64,000 bases of DNA, taken from the NCBI GenBank assembly GCA_025200525.1, contig CM045759.1, forward strand, positions 4,836,001-4,900,000, given 5' to 3'. Below, in pieces: positions 24,565-36,447 of this stretch; the first letter of the stretch is position 1; each line of letters opens with the position of its first letter. Both the position numbers and the translations under genes were made by a program. The notes below the pieces were generated by a model that was not told where the DNA came from, did no database searches, and saw only the letters and a list, made by a program, of their open reading frames with translations. The stretch comes from Camellia lanceoleosa. Its lineage: Eukaryota; Streptophyta; Magnoliopsida; Ericales; Theaceae.

Positions 24565-24888
24565 TACCAATTTGCTGAATTATGTCATTTCAATTTGTTG
24601 GTTTTTGCATTAGTAAGATGCTGCTGAGATCCAATTTTATAGGAAATTTGGTACTATTTTGTACATTACTTGCTCAATTTCCTGCAATATCTTGCAGTCT
24701 TGTAACTTCTACATGTCGACGGTTTGGTTTTTGGCTCATAAATGAAACCCAGACGTTATATCAATTTTTGAATAGTATTTTACATTACTCTTTCGTGAAC
24801 TGTCTTTGTTTTAATATTTTGTGCCTCCTTTTGTAGTTTTTAGCTTATATTCATGTTCTCGTTTAGTAATGTCGTGCTCCATATGCAG

Positions 24889-26040
24889 ATAATGTGAATT
24901 TTCCAAAGTCGAAAAAGCATTATTGTCTGCTTTCAAGTCGCCTTCAAGATAACCCAAGGCGTAGGTCATGAACTCTACTACTCCGGATCATCGGCATGGC
25001 ACTCCATGGAATCGGTATGATGGTCCAGAGGACCAATTTCTTCATTGGGTTATGCTTTTAGACTTTTAATCTTAATATGTTTGGGCTATCTTTTTGGTGA
25101 TATCCTTCTCTTACAGTCTTGAGAATATTGGAGCCAACCACGGGATGGTAATGGAGGAGGAGGTTGTATTTAAGTTGTTGTGCCAAGTTGACAAAGTTGG
25201 GAGTTTGATAGGAAAGGTGGTTCTATAATACAGCATTGCGTAATGAAACCGGTGCAACTATCAAAATAGTGATCTGACCGATTCGAGATGAGAGGGTGGT
25301 TGTAATATTTGCACGAGAGGCATGTGAGCTAACAATATAATATGAATGATTGAACACTTTCTTGTTTTATATTAACGAAATATTCTCACTTATCTTGTAA
25401 TCATCAATATGTTTTGCCTCTTGATTTATCTAGATTAGTCTTCCATGACAAGATGAATACGTGTTTAGTCAACTAGTGAGTCATTAATAGTTAGCGATTC
25501 GGTGGATCCTGCATTGATCTGATTATACTATGAAAATCTTTAATGTGGATAGTCCAAATGACGATGATTGTTCATTCTAAAGATTGTCTTCCACGCAATG
25601 TCTTTTTGGACTTATCATATGGGAAGAGATTTACATGCCCCACCATTAAGTCAAATTTTTTTTTTTTTTGACAAAGCGACGAGTGGGCTCTCGACCCATC
25701 CATCCTTTCGATTCAGCCTACAATTGTGCCATTGTTCTATGTTGGCTTTGGCTCCAATTGGTCCGTAAGTAGTCACATGATTTGATGTGTTACTTACCCA
25801 TTGGATGTTAATGGAAGTATGGTGTTAGGAGTTATTCTTGTAGTTCATTTTTTCTATGGGTTTTTTCTCTGGTAAGAATTACTCATGATTTTACTTTCTT
25901 TCTGTTCTGAAATTGAGCAATGACATTCTCCAAAGACAGATCTTTGTTATCTGCGTGCATTGTAGAATCGCGGAGATTGGATTTGAGCTTAGTCTTTGCA
26001 GGAGTTGCTAGGATTCTTGTACACTCGCAGGCTAGGACAT
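24889..26040 (+). pseudogene. KH-domain RNA-binding protein gene fragments (HEN4-like)
   Basis: After an AG at 24888 the sequence reads 'LSSRLQDNPRR' and then, in other frames, 'PDHRGTPWNRYDGPEDQF'-like text (24950-25040; first letters approximate). At 25140-25325 it reads 'EEEVVFKLLCQVDKVGSLIG', continued after a one-base slip by 'RNETGATIKI' and 'DERVVVIFARE'. This is a K-homology domain with the LIGKGG (GXXG) RNA-binding loop. At 25945-26040, past a gap, the next part of the same protein appears ('EIGFE', 'GVARILVHSQ'). The order matches plant multi-KH proteins, so parts of two or three exons with intron sequence are retained. Multiple frameshifts and stops make it non-functional. Confidence 0.72.
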
Positions 26041-26395
26041 TTTGTTACATCGATCCGAGCACCAACAAAGCGGGGTTGTTGGGTGTGAAATCGATGTATA
26101 TTCATTGGGTGTTATCTTTGTTACAAATTATTACAGCAAAGGCCTCCGATTGGTGCATCCTACCATGTTGGCAAGGCAATTGAGAGCGAACATTTTTGGA
26201 GATCCTTGATCCGATGGTGCCACTCTTGGTGATGAGGAAGTGGATGTGGATCTCCTTCTTCTGGTACTGACAAGGTATGATCATTAAACCGAATTCTTTT
26301 TAACTTTTGCAAAAGCATCCGAAGAAAGCATGCATGATTGATTCTTGAATGCGAAATCTGTTTACATTCTTGTAGGTGAATTCAAATGGAAGACT
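26041..26395. other. Unassigned sequence between KH fragment and CACTA terminus
   Basis: Moderate GC, with short frames such as 'ARQLRANIFGDP' near 26172-26210, which I cannot assign. It may be further captured sequence. Confidence 0.3.
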
Positions 26396-26547
26396 GAAAT
26401 AATTTTAGTCGCTAATTACTTTTACCGACAATTCTTTGAGGACGACTATTGCGACCAAATAATTTAGTTGCTAAAACACTTCGGCGACTAAAAATAAACT
26501 TTTGGTGACTAAAAATTTAGTCGCCAAAAGTGAAAATTCTTGTAGTG
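26396..26547. mobile_element. CACTA (En/Spm-type) transposon terminus, right end
   Basis: Read on the minus strand from 26547, the sequence begins CACTACAAGAATTTTCAC, the canonical start of CACTA elements. Short subterminal motifs repeat behind it: 'TTTAGTCGCC', 'TTTTTAGTCACC', 'TTTTAGCAAC' and 'TTAGCGAC', spaced 20-40 bp. The element body therefore extends leftwards over the KH and kinase fragments. The 3-bp sequence outside the end is 'tat'. I could not find the matching left end starting CACTACAAGAA on the plus strand, so the element may be truncated or disrupted. Confidence 0.72.
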
Positions 26548-26555
26548 TATGATTC

Positions 26556-26865
26556 ATTACTAAAAGTTATGACATTTTGTTAATCTTATTATGATTGTGG
26601 AGAAAAAAGTTGTGGTTATTATTCTTTTTAGTAAAAGTTATGATTTTACTACCAAAAGTTATGATTTGTCATGATGAATCATAATAAAAAATGTCATGAT
26701 TCAAATGTTATGATAATTGATTAGAAATAACTATATTTGTTATGAGTTGTCATTATATTGTTATGATTTATAGTGTCTTTGTTATGACACTTTAGTGAAT
26801 ATTATGACATTGTTATGATTCATTGTAATATTGTTATGATATTTGAAAAAAAGTTATGATTCTTT
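26556..26865. repeat. Degenerate repeat of 'gttatgatt' motif
   Basis: The heptamer 'gttatga' or its near variants, including a few inverted copies 'tcataa', occurs more than ten times in about 300 bases just outside the CACTA terminus. The spacing is irregular (about 15-40 bp). Confidence 0.7.
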
Positions 26866-27498
26866 CTGTAACCTGTTACATGACCAGTTTAGCAGGTCAT
26901 TTTTGATGATGTGGCACGTTATGAACCCTACAATAAGTGCATATCTTATGCCCCTTTATAAGGTGCACATTGTAGACTTTTCCTAAACTTAGTAAGGGTA
27001 TTCAGGCCCAAGTGGGAACGCCTTTATTATATTCTAAATCTCCGCCCACAGCTACTTTAGGGATAATTATGGGGGAGTCCAGCCAGGCCCAACCCCAAAA
27101 TAGCAATGTCATTAGGTCGAAGAAAATTGTTGTTCCAGAAAAAAGAAGCAGAGGAGGAAGGTATGTTCGAAAATGAGGTAAGGGAGTAAGGGGTAGTGGG
27201 TCATCAACTAAGAATAATTGGCAGAAAGGACCTGTGTTCAGAGTGGCAGCATTAGTCCTTTCTCGTTCAAGCTCGATTGGGCAAAGCTCATCCAGAGTTA
27301 TGCGTATAATAGAGGAGGCCAGAGAAATTGTAAAAGTGGGCAAATAGTTGGGAATTGATTTTAATGGAAATGATGAAGAAGCCTTGAGACAAATTGTTGA
27401 GCTCGAAGAGGATGATGTGGTGAAGGTTGCACAGGGAAATGATGGTGTTCGTCATTGAACAGCATTATTAGGAGGTATTGGTGTTTTCTAATATTTTA

Positions 27499-28356
27499 AT
27501 GAAGCTCTTGTCTTGGAATGTTAGGGGTCTTGGGCGACCTGAAAAAAGGAGGATGATAAAAATCCTGCTCAAAGAAAGAAAGATTGATTTTGTGTTTTTG
27601 CAAGAAGCAAAGATATCAGGGATGTCACTTGAAATAGTGAAATCAATATGGCCAGGTAATGATATGGAGTACATGTCAGTTGATGCTGAAGGATTGTCTA
27701 GAGGCCTCTTGTGCATATGGAAGCCTAGTATATTTTCACTTTCACAATGTTGTAGCAATAGGAACTTCATCCTTTTGTCAGGTACGCTTCAACCTGATTT
27801 TAACTGTGTTTTGATTAATATTTATGCCCCTAATGAAGTTGGAAAGTTTAGGGAGCCATGGTGTATAGGGGTAGGGGGATTTCAATGAGACAAGGAAGTT
27901 GGGTGAAAGAAAGGGTTGTAAGATTTGGGGAGTGAGAGGGGGGGGGGGGGGCAGCGGAATGAGAGCTTTTAATGACTTCATTGAAAGACTAGAATTATCT
28001 GATTTACCAATGCAAGGTAGGCAATTTACATGGAGTAATTCCAATGATAGAGAAAGGTGGAGTAGAATTGACAGAATTTTAGTGGTTGGAATGCTTTAAT
28101 TTTAGGCTTTGGGGCCTTCCAAGAAGGGTATCTGATCATACTTGTCCTTTATTAATGGAGGATGCTACGGATTGGGGGCCAAAACCATTTCGGTTCATTA
28201 ACGCATGGATATTGCACCCTCAGTTTATATCAGTTATTAAGAAGTCTTGGTTGGAATAAGGTGTTATAGGTTGGGCTTGGTATGTCATTCAAACAAGCTT
28301 AGGAAGCTTAGATTGAAGTTAAAACAATGGAACACTGAGGTATTTAGGAATGTTAC
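27499..28356 (+). pseudogene. LINE ORF2 endonuclease domain (EEP), frameshifted
   Basis: The frame starts 'MKLLSWNVRGLGRPEKRR' and includes 'IDFVFLQEAKI' (catalytic Glu), 'SRGLLCIWKPSIFSLSQC', 'FNCVLINIYAPNE' and, after a frame slip, 'GDFNETRKLGERKG' (the Asp-Asn pair). A run of 14 G at 27938-27951 sits in the middle, then 'LELSDLPMQGRQFTWSN' and 'DRERWSRIDRILV' and the catalytic 'SDHTCPL'. All canonical EEP motifs are visible, but they span several frames. The frame is then cut by the LTR at 28357. Confidence 0.85.
28352..28356. repeat. Target-site duplication GTTAC, left copy
   Basis: GTTAC directly precedes the TG end of the solo LTR and matches 31884-31888. Confidence 0.9.
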
Positions 28357-30870
28357 TGTGGACGCGCCCCGCATGAGAGCCTCACCCCACAGTTCGAACT
28401 CAATTTTGTTACGGTTCTTAATCTGAACCAAAGAGTCCAAATTTGGAAAATCATTTTGGAAAACAGATTTTTGTAAAGAAGTGCCAAACATGGACTGCTT
28501 TGCCAGATACAGAGTCGCCACCTAAATATTTTTTTAATGGGGGAATTTAGGAAACCCTGACTCGTTTGCCTAAGGCCACGTGTCCGTCATCACCAAAGTT
28601 GCCTCGGCTCGGGAACTTGGGTATGATTGGGGAAGGTCAGCTATGAGCACCCCCTCTCGCTCGATCCGAAGATCGGCCTCTACTAACCATGATATCCGAT
28701 TTTGAAAACGTTATGCGTTCTTATTCCAGTTAATTAGCTAGTCTTACTATGTGATGCGCATAACACAAAAGTATAGACTAGATCGCCTAATTTGGAATGA
28801 AGCATTGCATATCCGTTTGTTTGGAAAATTATTTGAGATTTGCTACTCGCAAGTAGGCTAAAACACGAATCTCAATGAGTTATCCTAACTCAAACAATCC
28901 AACCTTCACCCACAGGCATTCAGGCAGTTTATATCACATAAGCATCTAGCCACATGGTAAGCATGCTGTCATGTTAACATTCACACACATGCGAGATGCT
29001 AAAGCATAAATACCTACAGCGTACTCCAAGCTAAAACAATAAACATGTTAGCAATCATGCATGATCCATGTCCATGTTAAGTGGCTAATGCAACGCATAC
29101 AAAATGTCACTAGAATAGGCTCGGCTAATCCTAGAATGGCATGTGGAATGCAACAAGTAGCACATATTCAAGTTAAATTTGAAATACTATGCAGTTAGTA
29201 TGATGCGCCGAGCTCGGTGCGTGCAATATTCATGAATGATGCACGCATGCATAGCATAAGGATGCAAAATTAAACGTGTCCTAATACTAACCATCAAAAG
29301 CAGGTAAGTAAAAGGGAGAAAGAAGTGGGGGGTTGGAAGACATGCACACACGCATCTACACTTATTACAATTTTGCCCTCGCTCGGAGGGACCGAAAGAA
29401 TAATACAATTAATTAACCTACAAGCTAATTAAAATATTACAGACCCATTAAACTAATTAAACTAGGTAAGCAAATTAACTAATCTAAGAAAGCAGTAAAC
29501 TACCTCGGGAAGAGGGCCCAATGCAATGCGTGTTCGGCTCCTCTCGGAAAGCCACTGCCATGCACAAGTTGCCTCTGTTTTGACTGTTATCCACCTCTGA
29601 AGACTGCACAAGTCCCAGGGTTGCTTCTCTGAGTGCTGTGGAACACCACCGGCTAAGGGAAATGGTCACCGGCCATGGGGAATGCTCACCGACCACTAAT
29701 TGAGCCATCGGCCACCAATTGTTGGTCGGTCGGCACTGTATGTAGCCGACTGGCCAAAACTTCCTGCAGAATCTGTTTTTGACAGCAGCAGTGGGCAAAA
29801 CATAGCATGGCAATGCATTTCAAGCAAATGTGTGCACCACCACATCCCTTATCATGTTTATGACTCAAAGGGACATGGTTCTCGGTTCTTGGACCACCAA
29901 TCGCGCATTTCAATGCGTGATGGCCCAAGGAAACCAAGTGTACATTTTGATTTCAAATGGAATGCAATGCACATAATCAAACAATGGGGCTTTCAACCTC
30001 TATCATGGCTTGATCAAGAGGTGAAAGATGCATGTAATGCAATGCATCCTAGGCATGTGAACTAGCATGCAACATGGACATGCAATGTGTATTTAGGCAT
30101 GCAACCTAAACAAATACTCATGCAAGGCAAACAAGCATGCAACCACTATGCTAGTGACAAGCATACAAGATGCAATGTGGGCATGCAAGTATGCAAGCAA
30201 ACATACAAGGGGCTATAACACATGAAGGATGGACTTAGAGTAATTTAGGCAGCCCTCAAACAAACCTAAAACAGTGGCCATAAACTATGAAAATGGGGAC
30301 TGAATGCACATACAAGCATGCATGCATGCATGACCCAATTCCTAAGCATCAAAAGGCAACTTTTAAGCACACTTAAAGGAGATGATCATGGACATGTGGC
30401 AAGCATACCAAACTCTGAAATTGCATAAAATAGAGGTGCCAAACCAACTAATTAAAACAAGCAAAGCATGCTCATGACATCACACATTCAAGGCCTACAA
30501 GCTAGAATGCAAAGAGACTATACAAAAGATGTTAAGCATGACCAAAGCAACTAAAAACAGAGCTAAAGCACACTAAAACATACACAAAAGCTTCACAAAG
30601 CTTGGCCAAAATCATGCTAGAACAAGGGTCAACACTTAAAGCATGTTAAGGCCAAAACATGGCATTACAAGGCATGTATGCTAAGAAAGCATGGTGTACC
30701 TAAACCAAGTAAAAACAGAGCTATATTATGACATAATAAGCACAAAAATCAGTTAAGGCATGGCCAACATACACTTAAACAAGATGCTCTCTCAAGAGGC
30801 TAAAATGGCCCTTTTCAAGGACAACAAGGAGAGGGGGTGGCCCTCTCCTTCTTGAGACCTCAAGGCACCA

Positions 30871-30910
30871 TCCTCACCACTGAAATCCCTCAAGATTTCA
30901 GTGGTGAGGA
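30871..30910. other. Perfect 17-bp hairpin in the solo LTR
   Basis: Arms TCCTCACCACTGAAATC and GATTTCAGTGGTGAGGA are fully complementary around a 6-nt loop (cctcaa). A second hairpin lies just before it (AAGGAGAGGG / CCCTCTCCTT at 30826-30850, loop of 5). The same two structures occur in the other LTRs at 36448-36487 and 51246-51285. Confidence 0.85.
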
Positions 30911-31392
30911 GGCCCAAACACAAGGGTCCCAGAGCTCACCAAAAATGCACAAAAATGGAACCTAACAAGGCTTAAGAGGGGTCAAACAACCTCAAAGCTC
31001 AAAACAATCTTAAACAACTATTTAGAGTAAGAAAAAAAAAGACTTTTATATGTTATACACCAAGTCTAAAAACAGTTGCAAGGTAGTCAAAAAAGCTATG
31101 CAAAAATGGGGTAAAAAGAGCAAGAATGTTACCCTTGAAGACCCTCTTCACAAATGGTGGACTAGCTGCTTCTTTGAGCTCAAAACCACTCAAGAACACC
31201 AAGAACAACCCTCTAGTGCCTCAGCTCCAAGAGAAGGTGTGATGGTGGGTGTTTGTGCACAAAAGTAAGACAAAACACACACAAAACACAAAAGAGAGGG
31301 AGGTATAGAGATGGAGGATATGTAAACCCTAACCCTAAAACTCAAAGCTCTCTGAAAATGTTGTCTAACCTAAAAGAGGGAGAAGAGGCCTC

Positions 31393-31400
31393 CTCTTATA
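31393..31400 (-). promoter_or_regulatory. Candidate U3 TATA box, solo LTR
   Basis: Minus strand TATAAGAG, about 485 bp from the LTR 5' end. The equivalent position is conserved in the two complete Tat-like LTRs. It supports minus-strand transcription. Confidence 0.5.
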
Positions 31401-31883
31401 GAAGATTCAATCTTGTAAAGCTCCCAAGGCAAGCTAACAAGATTGAAATCCCTCCATACACGTGTATGGAGGGGAGCAAAGGTGGGTGCCAACTATCACA
31501 GCTGGCACAAAAATATCTGCAAAAGCAGATGAACAGTGGTCGGCCAGCCAAAAATGCAATTTGACCAAAAAAGATGGCCGGTCGACCATCTATAGTGCCG
31601 GCCAGCCAAACATTTGGCCGATGGCAAAAAAACACAGCCGGCGGCCTCAAGCCATGGCCGGTGGAGTGTGGGGATGGCCAACAAGCCATTCCCTACCCCC
31701 CAAAGCAAAAACACAAGTGTTTGGTGTAAACCCAAACACAAAACAGTCGAGTTGAGAGATCTTGAGGCAAGGCGCGTAGCCAAGACCTCCGGGAACTCAA
31801 GACGAACACAAACATGGATGATCACCAAGTGTTCAAACGGTGACGTCCAAGTCTTGAGGACGGTCAAAAATGGGGTGTCTACA

Positions 31884-31888
31884 GTTAC
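31884..31888. repeat. Target-site duplication GTTAC, right copy
   Basis: GTTAC directly follows the CA end of the solo LTR. Confidence 0.9.
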
Positions 31889-32081
31889 TCACTCTATCAA
31901 AGTTGCAGAAGAGGAACTACATAAGCTTGACTTGTTGGCTGAATATCGGTAGTTGTCTGAAGTTGAAGTAGTAAGAAGAAGGGAGATCAGAAAAGAAGTA
32001 TGGTCACTGAACAAAAAACATGAGTGGATGTGGCTCCAAAAATCCAAAATGGATTGGAGTTTGAAGGGAGATAAAAATACG

Positions 32082-32084
<3 letters not shown>

Positions 32085-32124
<40 letters not shown>
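32085..32124. repeat. Poly-T homopolymer, 40 bases
   Basis: Uninterrupted T run inside LINE copy 2 coding sequence, at the place where the other L1 elements read Phe-Phe. Confidence 0.95.
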
Positions 32125-35100
32125 CTTCATGTTATGGTTTCTAGTAAACAAAATAGGAATTTGCTAAGCTCAATATTAGTGGGTGGGGTGCTATTTGAAG
32201 AACCACAGGGAGTGAAGCATGAGGTTTTCAAACATTTCAAAAAAGTGTTCTCAGAAGATTGGAGGTATATGCCAAAGCTCAACGGGCATTTCAATTCTAT
32301 TGGTAGTGATTGGCTTGCTGAAAAGCTTGAAGCCAGATTTACTAAAGATGAAGTTTGGGCTGCTGTTAAGAGTTGTGATGGTAATAAAGCTCCAGGACTT
32401 GATGGGTTTAATTTGATGCGCTTCCAAAAGTGTTGGAAGGTTCTCAAGGTTGATGTCCTTCAATTTTTAACGAGTTTCATGAAAATGAAAAGATAATTGG
32501 TGGTGTAAACAGCACTTTTACCACTCTCATCCCTAAGATTGATGGACCAGTCAACATCTCTGATTATAGACCAATTAGCCTAATTGGGTCATTGTATAAA
32601 ATTCTCGCTAAAGTTCTTACAATAGATTGAAGCAAGTAGTTCATAGAGTAATTGGTGAGCCATAATAAGCTTTCCTTGGGGGAAGGAATATTTTGGATGG
32701 GTTACTTATAGCAAATGAAGTGGTTGACTAGTGGAAGCAAAGTGGAAAAAAGGGATTGATCCTAAAATTGGACTTTGAAAAGGCCTAGGATTCTGTCTGT
32801 TGGGAGTGTTTGCTTTCCATGATGCATGGGTTTGGTTTTGGGGATAAATGGAGGAAATGGATTAAGGAGTGCCTTGTCTCATCCAGAATTTCAGTCCTTG
32901 TTAATGGGTCTCCAACCCCTGAGTTCACTCCAGAAAAAGGTCTCAGGTAGGGGGGATCCAATGTCTCCATTCCTCTTTAATATTATAGCTGAAGGGTTGA
33001 ATATGTTGTTACAAAGGGCAAAGTCAAGAGGCTTAATAAGAGGGGCTGTGATAGGTCATGGTGAATCAACAACAACTGTAACACATCTTTAATTCGCCGA
33101 TGATACGATAATTTTTTGTGAAGTAGATGGGGAGGAGGTGCTGCTAATCAAAAGGATCTTGAGATGCTTTCAACTAGTTTCAGGCCTAAAGATAAATTTC
33201 CATAAGAGTTATGTATGTGGAGCAGGAGTGTCGCAGCCAGTGGTGGCGGAGTGTGCATCTATATTGAATTGCAGAAAACAAAAGCTCCCTATCTTATACC
33301 TTGGGCTACTATTAGGTGCCAATCCCAGATTAAAGTAAACATGGAAACCTGTCATTTAGAAGATGAAGGCTAAATTAGCATCTTGGAAAAGGAAGTTGTT
33401 GTCTTTTAGAGGTAGGCTTACTCTCATTAAATCTGTTTTATCCAGCCTTCCTGTGTACTATCTATCTATATTCAAGTTGCTTCAATCTATGGCAAGGGAA
33501 ATTGAAAGTTTGCAAGAAACTTTTCTTTGGGGAAGGTTTGATTTAAAAAAAAAAAGATCCATTTTGTCAAATGGGATGAGGTTACTAAAAGCAAAGACCA
33601 AGGTGGACTGGGAATCAGAAGAATTAAAGTTGTGAATGATTGTTTGTTACCTAAATAGTGGTGGAGAGTTGGGGTTGAAGACAGTACCTTGTGGAAAAGA
33701 ATTCTATGTAGTAGTGTAACAAGCCCGCGGGGGACCTCGCGCTACAGTTCGGACTCCCTTTCGTGTGTTACGATTCTAAATCTTGAACCAAAGAGTCCAA
33801 CTCTGGCAAATCGTTTTGAAGAAAAACAGATTTTAAAAAAGTAGTGCCAAACATGGACTGCTTTGCCAGATTACAGAGTCGCCACCTAAATATTTTAAAA
33901 TGGGAAATTTAGGAAACCATGACTCGGTGCCGAAGGCCACGTGTCCGTCATCACCAAGATAGTCTTGGCTCGGGAGCTTGGATACGATCGGGGAAGGTCA
34001 GCTATGAGCACCCCGTTTCGCCCGGTTCGAAGACCGGCCTCTACTAACCGTGATATCCATTTTTGAAAATGTTATGTGTTCTTATTCCAATTATTAACCT
34101 AGAATTACTATGTTATACGCGCAGCAAACAAGTATAGACTAGATTGCCTAATTTGGAAATAAACATTGCATATCCGTTTGTTTTGAAAATGGTTTGCTAC
34201 TCGCAAGTAGGCTAAAACACGGATTTCAATGAGTTTTCCAACTCAAGCAACCCAACCTTCACCCACAGGCATTCAAACAGTTTATTTCATATAAGCATTT
34301 AGCCACATGGTAAGCATACTGTCATGGCAACATCCACACGCATGCGATATGCTAAAGCGTAAAATACTTACATCGTACTCCGTGCCAAAACAAGAAACTA
34401 GTTAGCAGACATGCATGTCCCTAGGTCATGTTTAAGTGGCTAATGCAACACAGGCAAAGATGCAATTTAGAGTAGGCTCGGCTAACCCTAAAGATGGCAT
34501 GTGAAATGCACTTTATTCGATGCACGTATTCAATTTGGAATTGAAAATACAATGCAGTTTGTATGATGTACCAAGCCCGATGCATGTCAACAAATGCATG
34601 GATGCACGCATGCATAGCATAAGGTATGCTAAAATAAACGTGCCCTAATACTAACCATTAAAAGCAGGTAAGTAAAAAGGAAGAAAGAAGTGGGGGTTGG
34701 AAGACATACACACCACTCACCCACACTTATTACAAATACGCCCTCGCTTGGAGGGACCAAAAGAATAATACAGATTAATTAACTACGCAAGCTAATTAAA
34801 TATTACAAATTAATTAAATTAACAAAATAATTAATCTAAGAAAAACAGTAAACCGCCTCGGGGCGAGGGCTCAATGCACGCGTGCTCGGATTCCGCTCGG
34901 AATTGCACTGCCATGCCTAGCTTGCCTCTGTTTTCCCTACTTTTGCTCCTCTGGAAACTGCCAAAATCTCAGAACCACTTCTCAAGGCACTGAGGGGTAT
35001 CACCGGCTGAGGGGAAACACCACCGGCGAAAGTATGAGGTCACCGGCACAAGATTCTTCCATCGGCTATAAGTTGACTGCCGGTCGGCACTAAATACTGC

Positions 35101-36447
35101 CAGCTGGCACTGAATGTCTGCAGAACCTGCAACTCACAGCAGCAGAGGGCAAAAACTTGCATGGCAACGTAATTCCAACGATGTATGCACTAATCATGCC
35201 CCTTATCATATTTGTGACTCAAAGGGACATGTGCCTCGATTCTCGGGCCACCAATCACGCATTTCCATGCATGATGGCCCAAGGAACCAAATGTGCACTT
35301 TCAATTTCAAATGCATGCAAACCATATAAACAAACAAGGGCGCCGAACCTCTATCATGTTTATCTCAAGAGGCCTAGCATGCACATGAATGCAATGAAAT
35401 CCTAAGCATGTTGGCTAGCATGCAATATGGACAATGCAAGGCGCTTATGTAAGCATACAAGCAAACATGTAAGGCAAGCATGCAAACCAAATAAAAGGTG
35501 GACTTAAACATGATCTAGGCAACTCTAACTAGGCCTAAAATCAGTAGCCAAAATGCTAAGTATGAGAGCTATACACACATGCACATGTACACATGTTAAG
35601 GCACACAACTTAGGTATTAAATAAACCACTCTCAAGCACACTTGAAAGGAGATAACATGGATGATTAGCATGCAACATGAGCTCTAAAATCATGTCAAAG
35701 TGTGGTGCTAAACCAACTCAAGATAGACCAAACAAAGCATGCAAATGGTCCAAGATTTAAAGCAAGCCAATGAGGCATTGAACTATACTTATGCAAGACA
35801 ATTATGGCATGCATTAAACAACTAAAAACAGGTTTTTAGCATGTTAAAACAAAGCCAAAAGGCTACTTAGATGGCATCTAAGAGGCTTGAAACCAAAGGC
35901 GTGCACAATGACCAAAACATGGAGCATTCAATACATGCTTTTAAAGCATTAAAGAGGCAACTAAGGTAAGCAAACAAGCACACCAAGGGGACTGAAATGA
36001 CATGTTGGGTGATTCCAAACCACCAAAATGATGTAAACAACACATGCTACATATGCATGCTCAAAGGCTAGCAAGCTTAAAATGCAAAGGGGCTATATAA
36101 TGCATGCCAAGATCAACCCAAATGACTATGGACAGAGCTAAAACATGTCAAAATAAGCACAAAACATTTATAAGTCTAAGCCTAAAGCATGCTCAAATAA
36201 AGGCAAACAACCTAAGGTATGTTAAGGCAATACAAGGCATTACATGGCAACTATGCTAAGCATGCATAAGGGACCAAAACCAACACATAGCAATGTTAAA
36301 TCATGATATCCTAAGCATGAATAACAGTCCATACATGCTCAACAGACACTCAATCACAATGCTCCCTCAAGAGGCAAAACTTGCCCTTTTCAAGGACATC
36401 AAGGAGAGGGAGGGTGACCCCCTCCTTCTTAGGACTTTAAGGAATCA

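Larger units (their letters stand above)
28357..31883 (-). mobile_element. Solo LTR (about 3.5 kb) of a Tat-like retrotransposon
   Basis: The element starts TGTGGACG and ends TGTCTACA. It is flanked on both sides by the 5-bp target duplication GTTAC (28352-28356 and 31884-31888), and removing it rejoins the LINE reading ('EVFRNVT' with 'HSIKVAEEE'). It is clearly related to the three LTRs at 33.7, 48.5 and 63.4 kb. They share 'gtgccaaacatggactgctt', 'gagtcgccacctaaatat', the 'ggccacgtgtccgtcatcac' block and the end 'gacggtcaaaaatggggtg'. It is divergent enough to be another subfamily. No internal region remains, so it is a recombination product. Orientation (minus) is inferred from the related elements. 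Confidence 0.9.
26995..33714 (+). mobile_element. L1-type LINE, copy 2, split by a solo LTR and cut by the Tat-like array
   Basis: The pieces 26995-28356 and 31884-33714 form one LINE. They give the end of ORF1 (27220-27458, 'VAALVLSRSSSIGQSSSRVM'), the start of ORF2 with the endonuclease (27499 on), then after the LTR insertion 'SIKVAEEELHKLDLLAEYR', 'WMWLQKSKMDWSLKGDKNTRF' and the reverse transcriptase up to 33714. There the Tat-like LTR begins, so the 3' end of the LINE must lie beyond the right edge of the window. The 5' limit near 26995 is approximate. Confidence 0.88.
31884..33714 (+). pseudogene. LINE ORF2 reverse transcriptase part, disrupted
   Basis: This is the continuation of the endonuclease piece at 27499-28356. 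Conserved reverse-transcriptase blocks appear in order: 'FTKDEVWAAVKSCDGNKAPG', 'DYRPISLIGSLYKILAKVL', 'AFLGGRNILDGLLIANEVVD', 'GDPMSPFLFNIIAEGLNMLL', the active site 'FADDTIIF' (about 33095), 'SGLKINFHKSYVCGAG' and 'GRLTLIKSVLSSLPVYYLSI'. Several stops and shifts interrupt them. A 40-base T run at 32085-32124 replaces the beginning of a 'FFHV-MVSSKQNRN' segment. The last readable part, 'GELGLKTVPCGKEFYV', is cut off at 33714 by the giant LTR element. Confidence 0.87.

Noticed and set aside
24400..26547. Helitron as the agent of gene-fragment capture
   Set aside because: No CTRR end with hairpin was seen near the fragments, whereas a CACTACAAGAA terminus with subterminal motifs is present.
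28357..31883. Many 60-120-residue frames inside the solo LTR and in LTRs 1-2
   Set aside because: Both strands are open in overlapping frames, and there is no similarity to gag, pol or plant proteins. They are LTR sequence.
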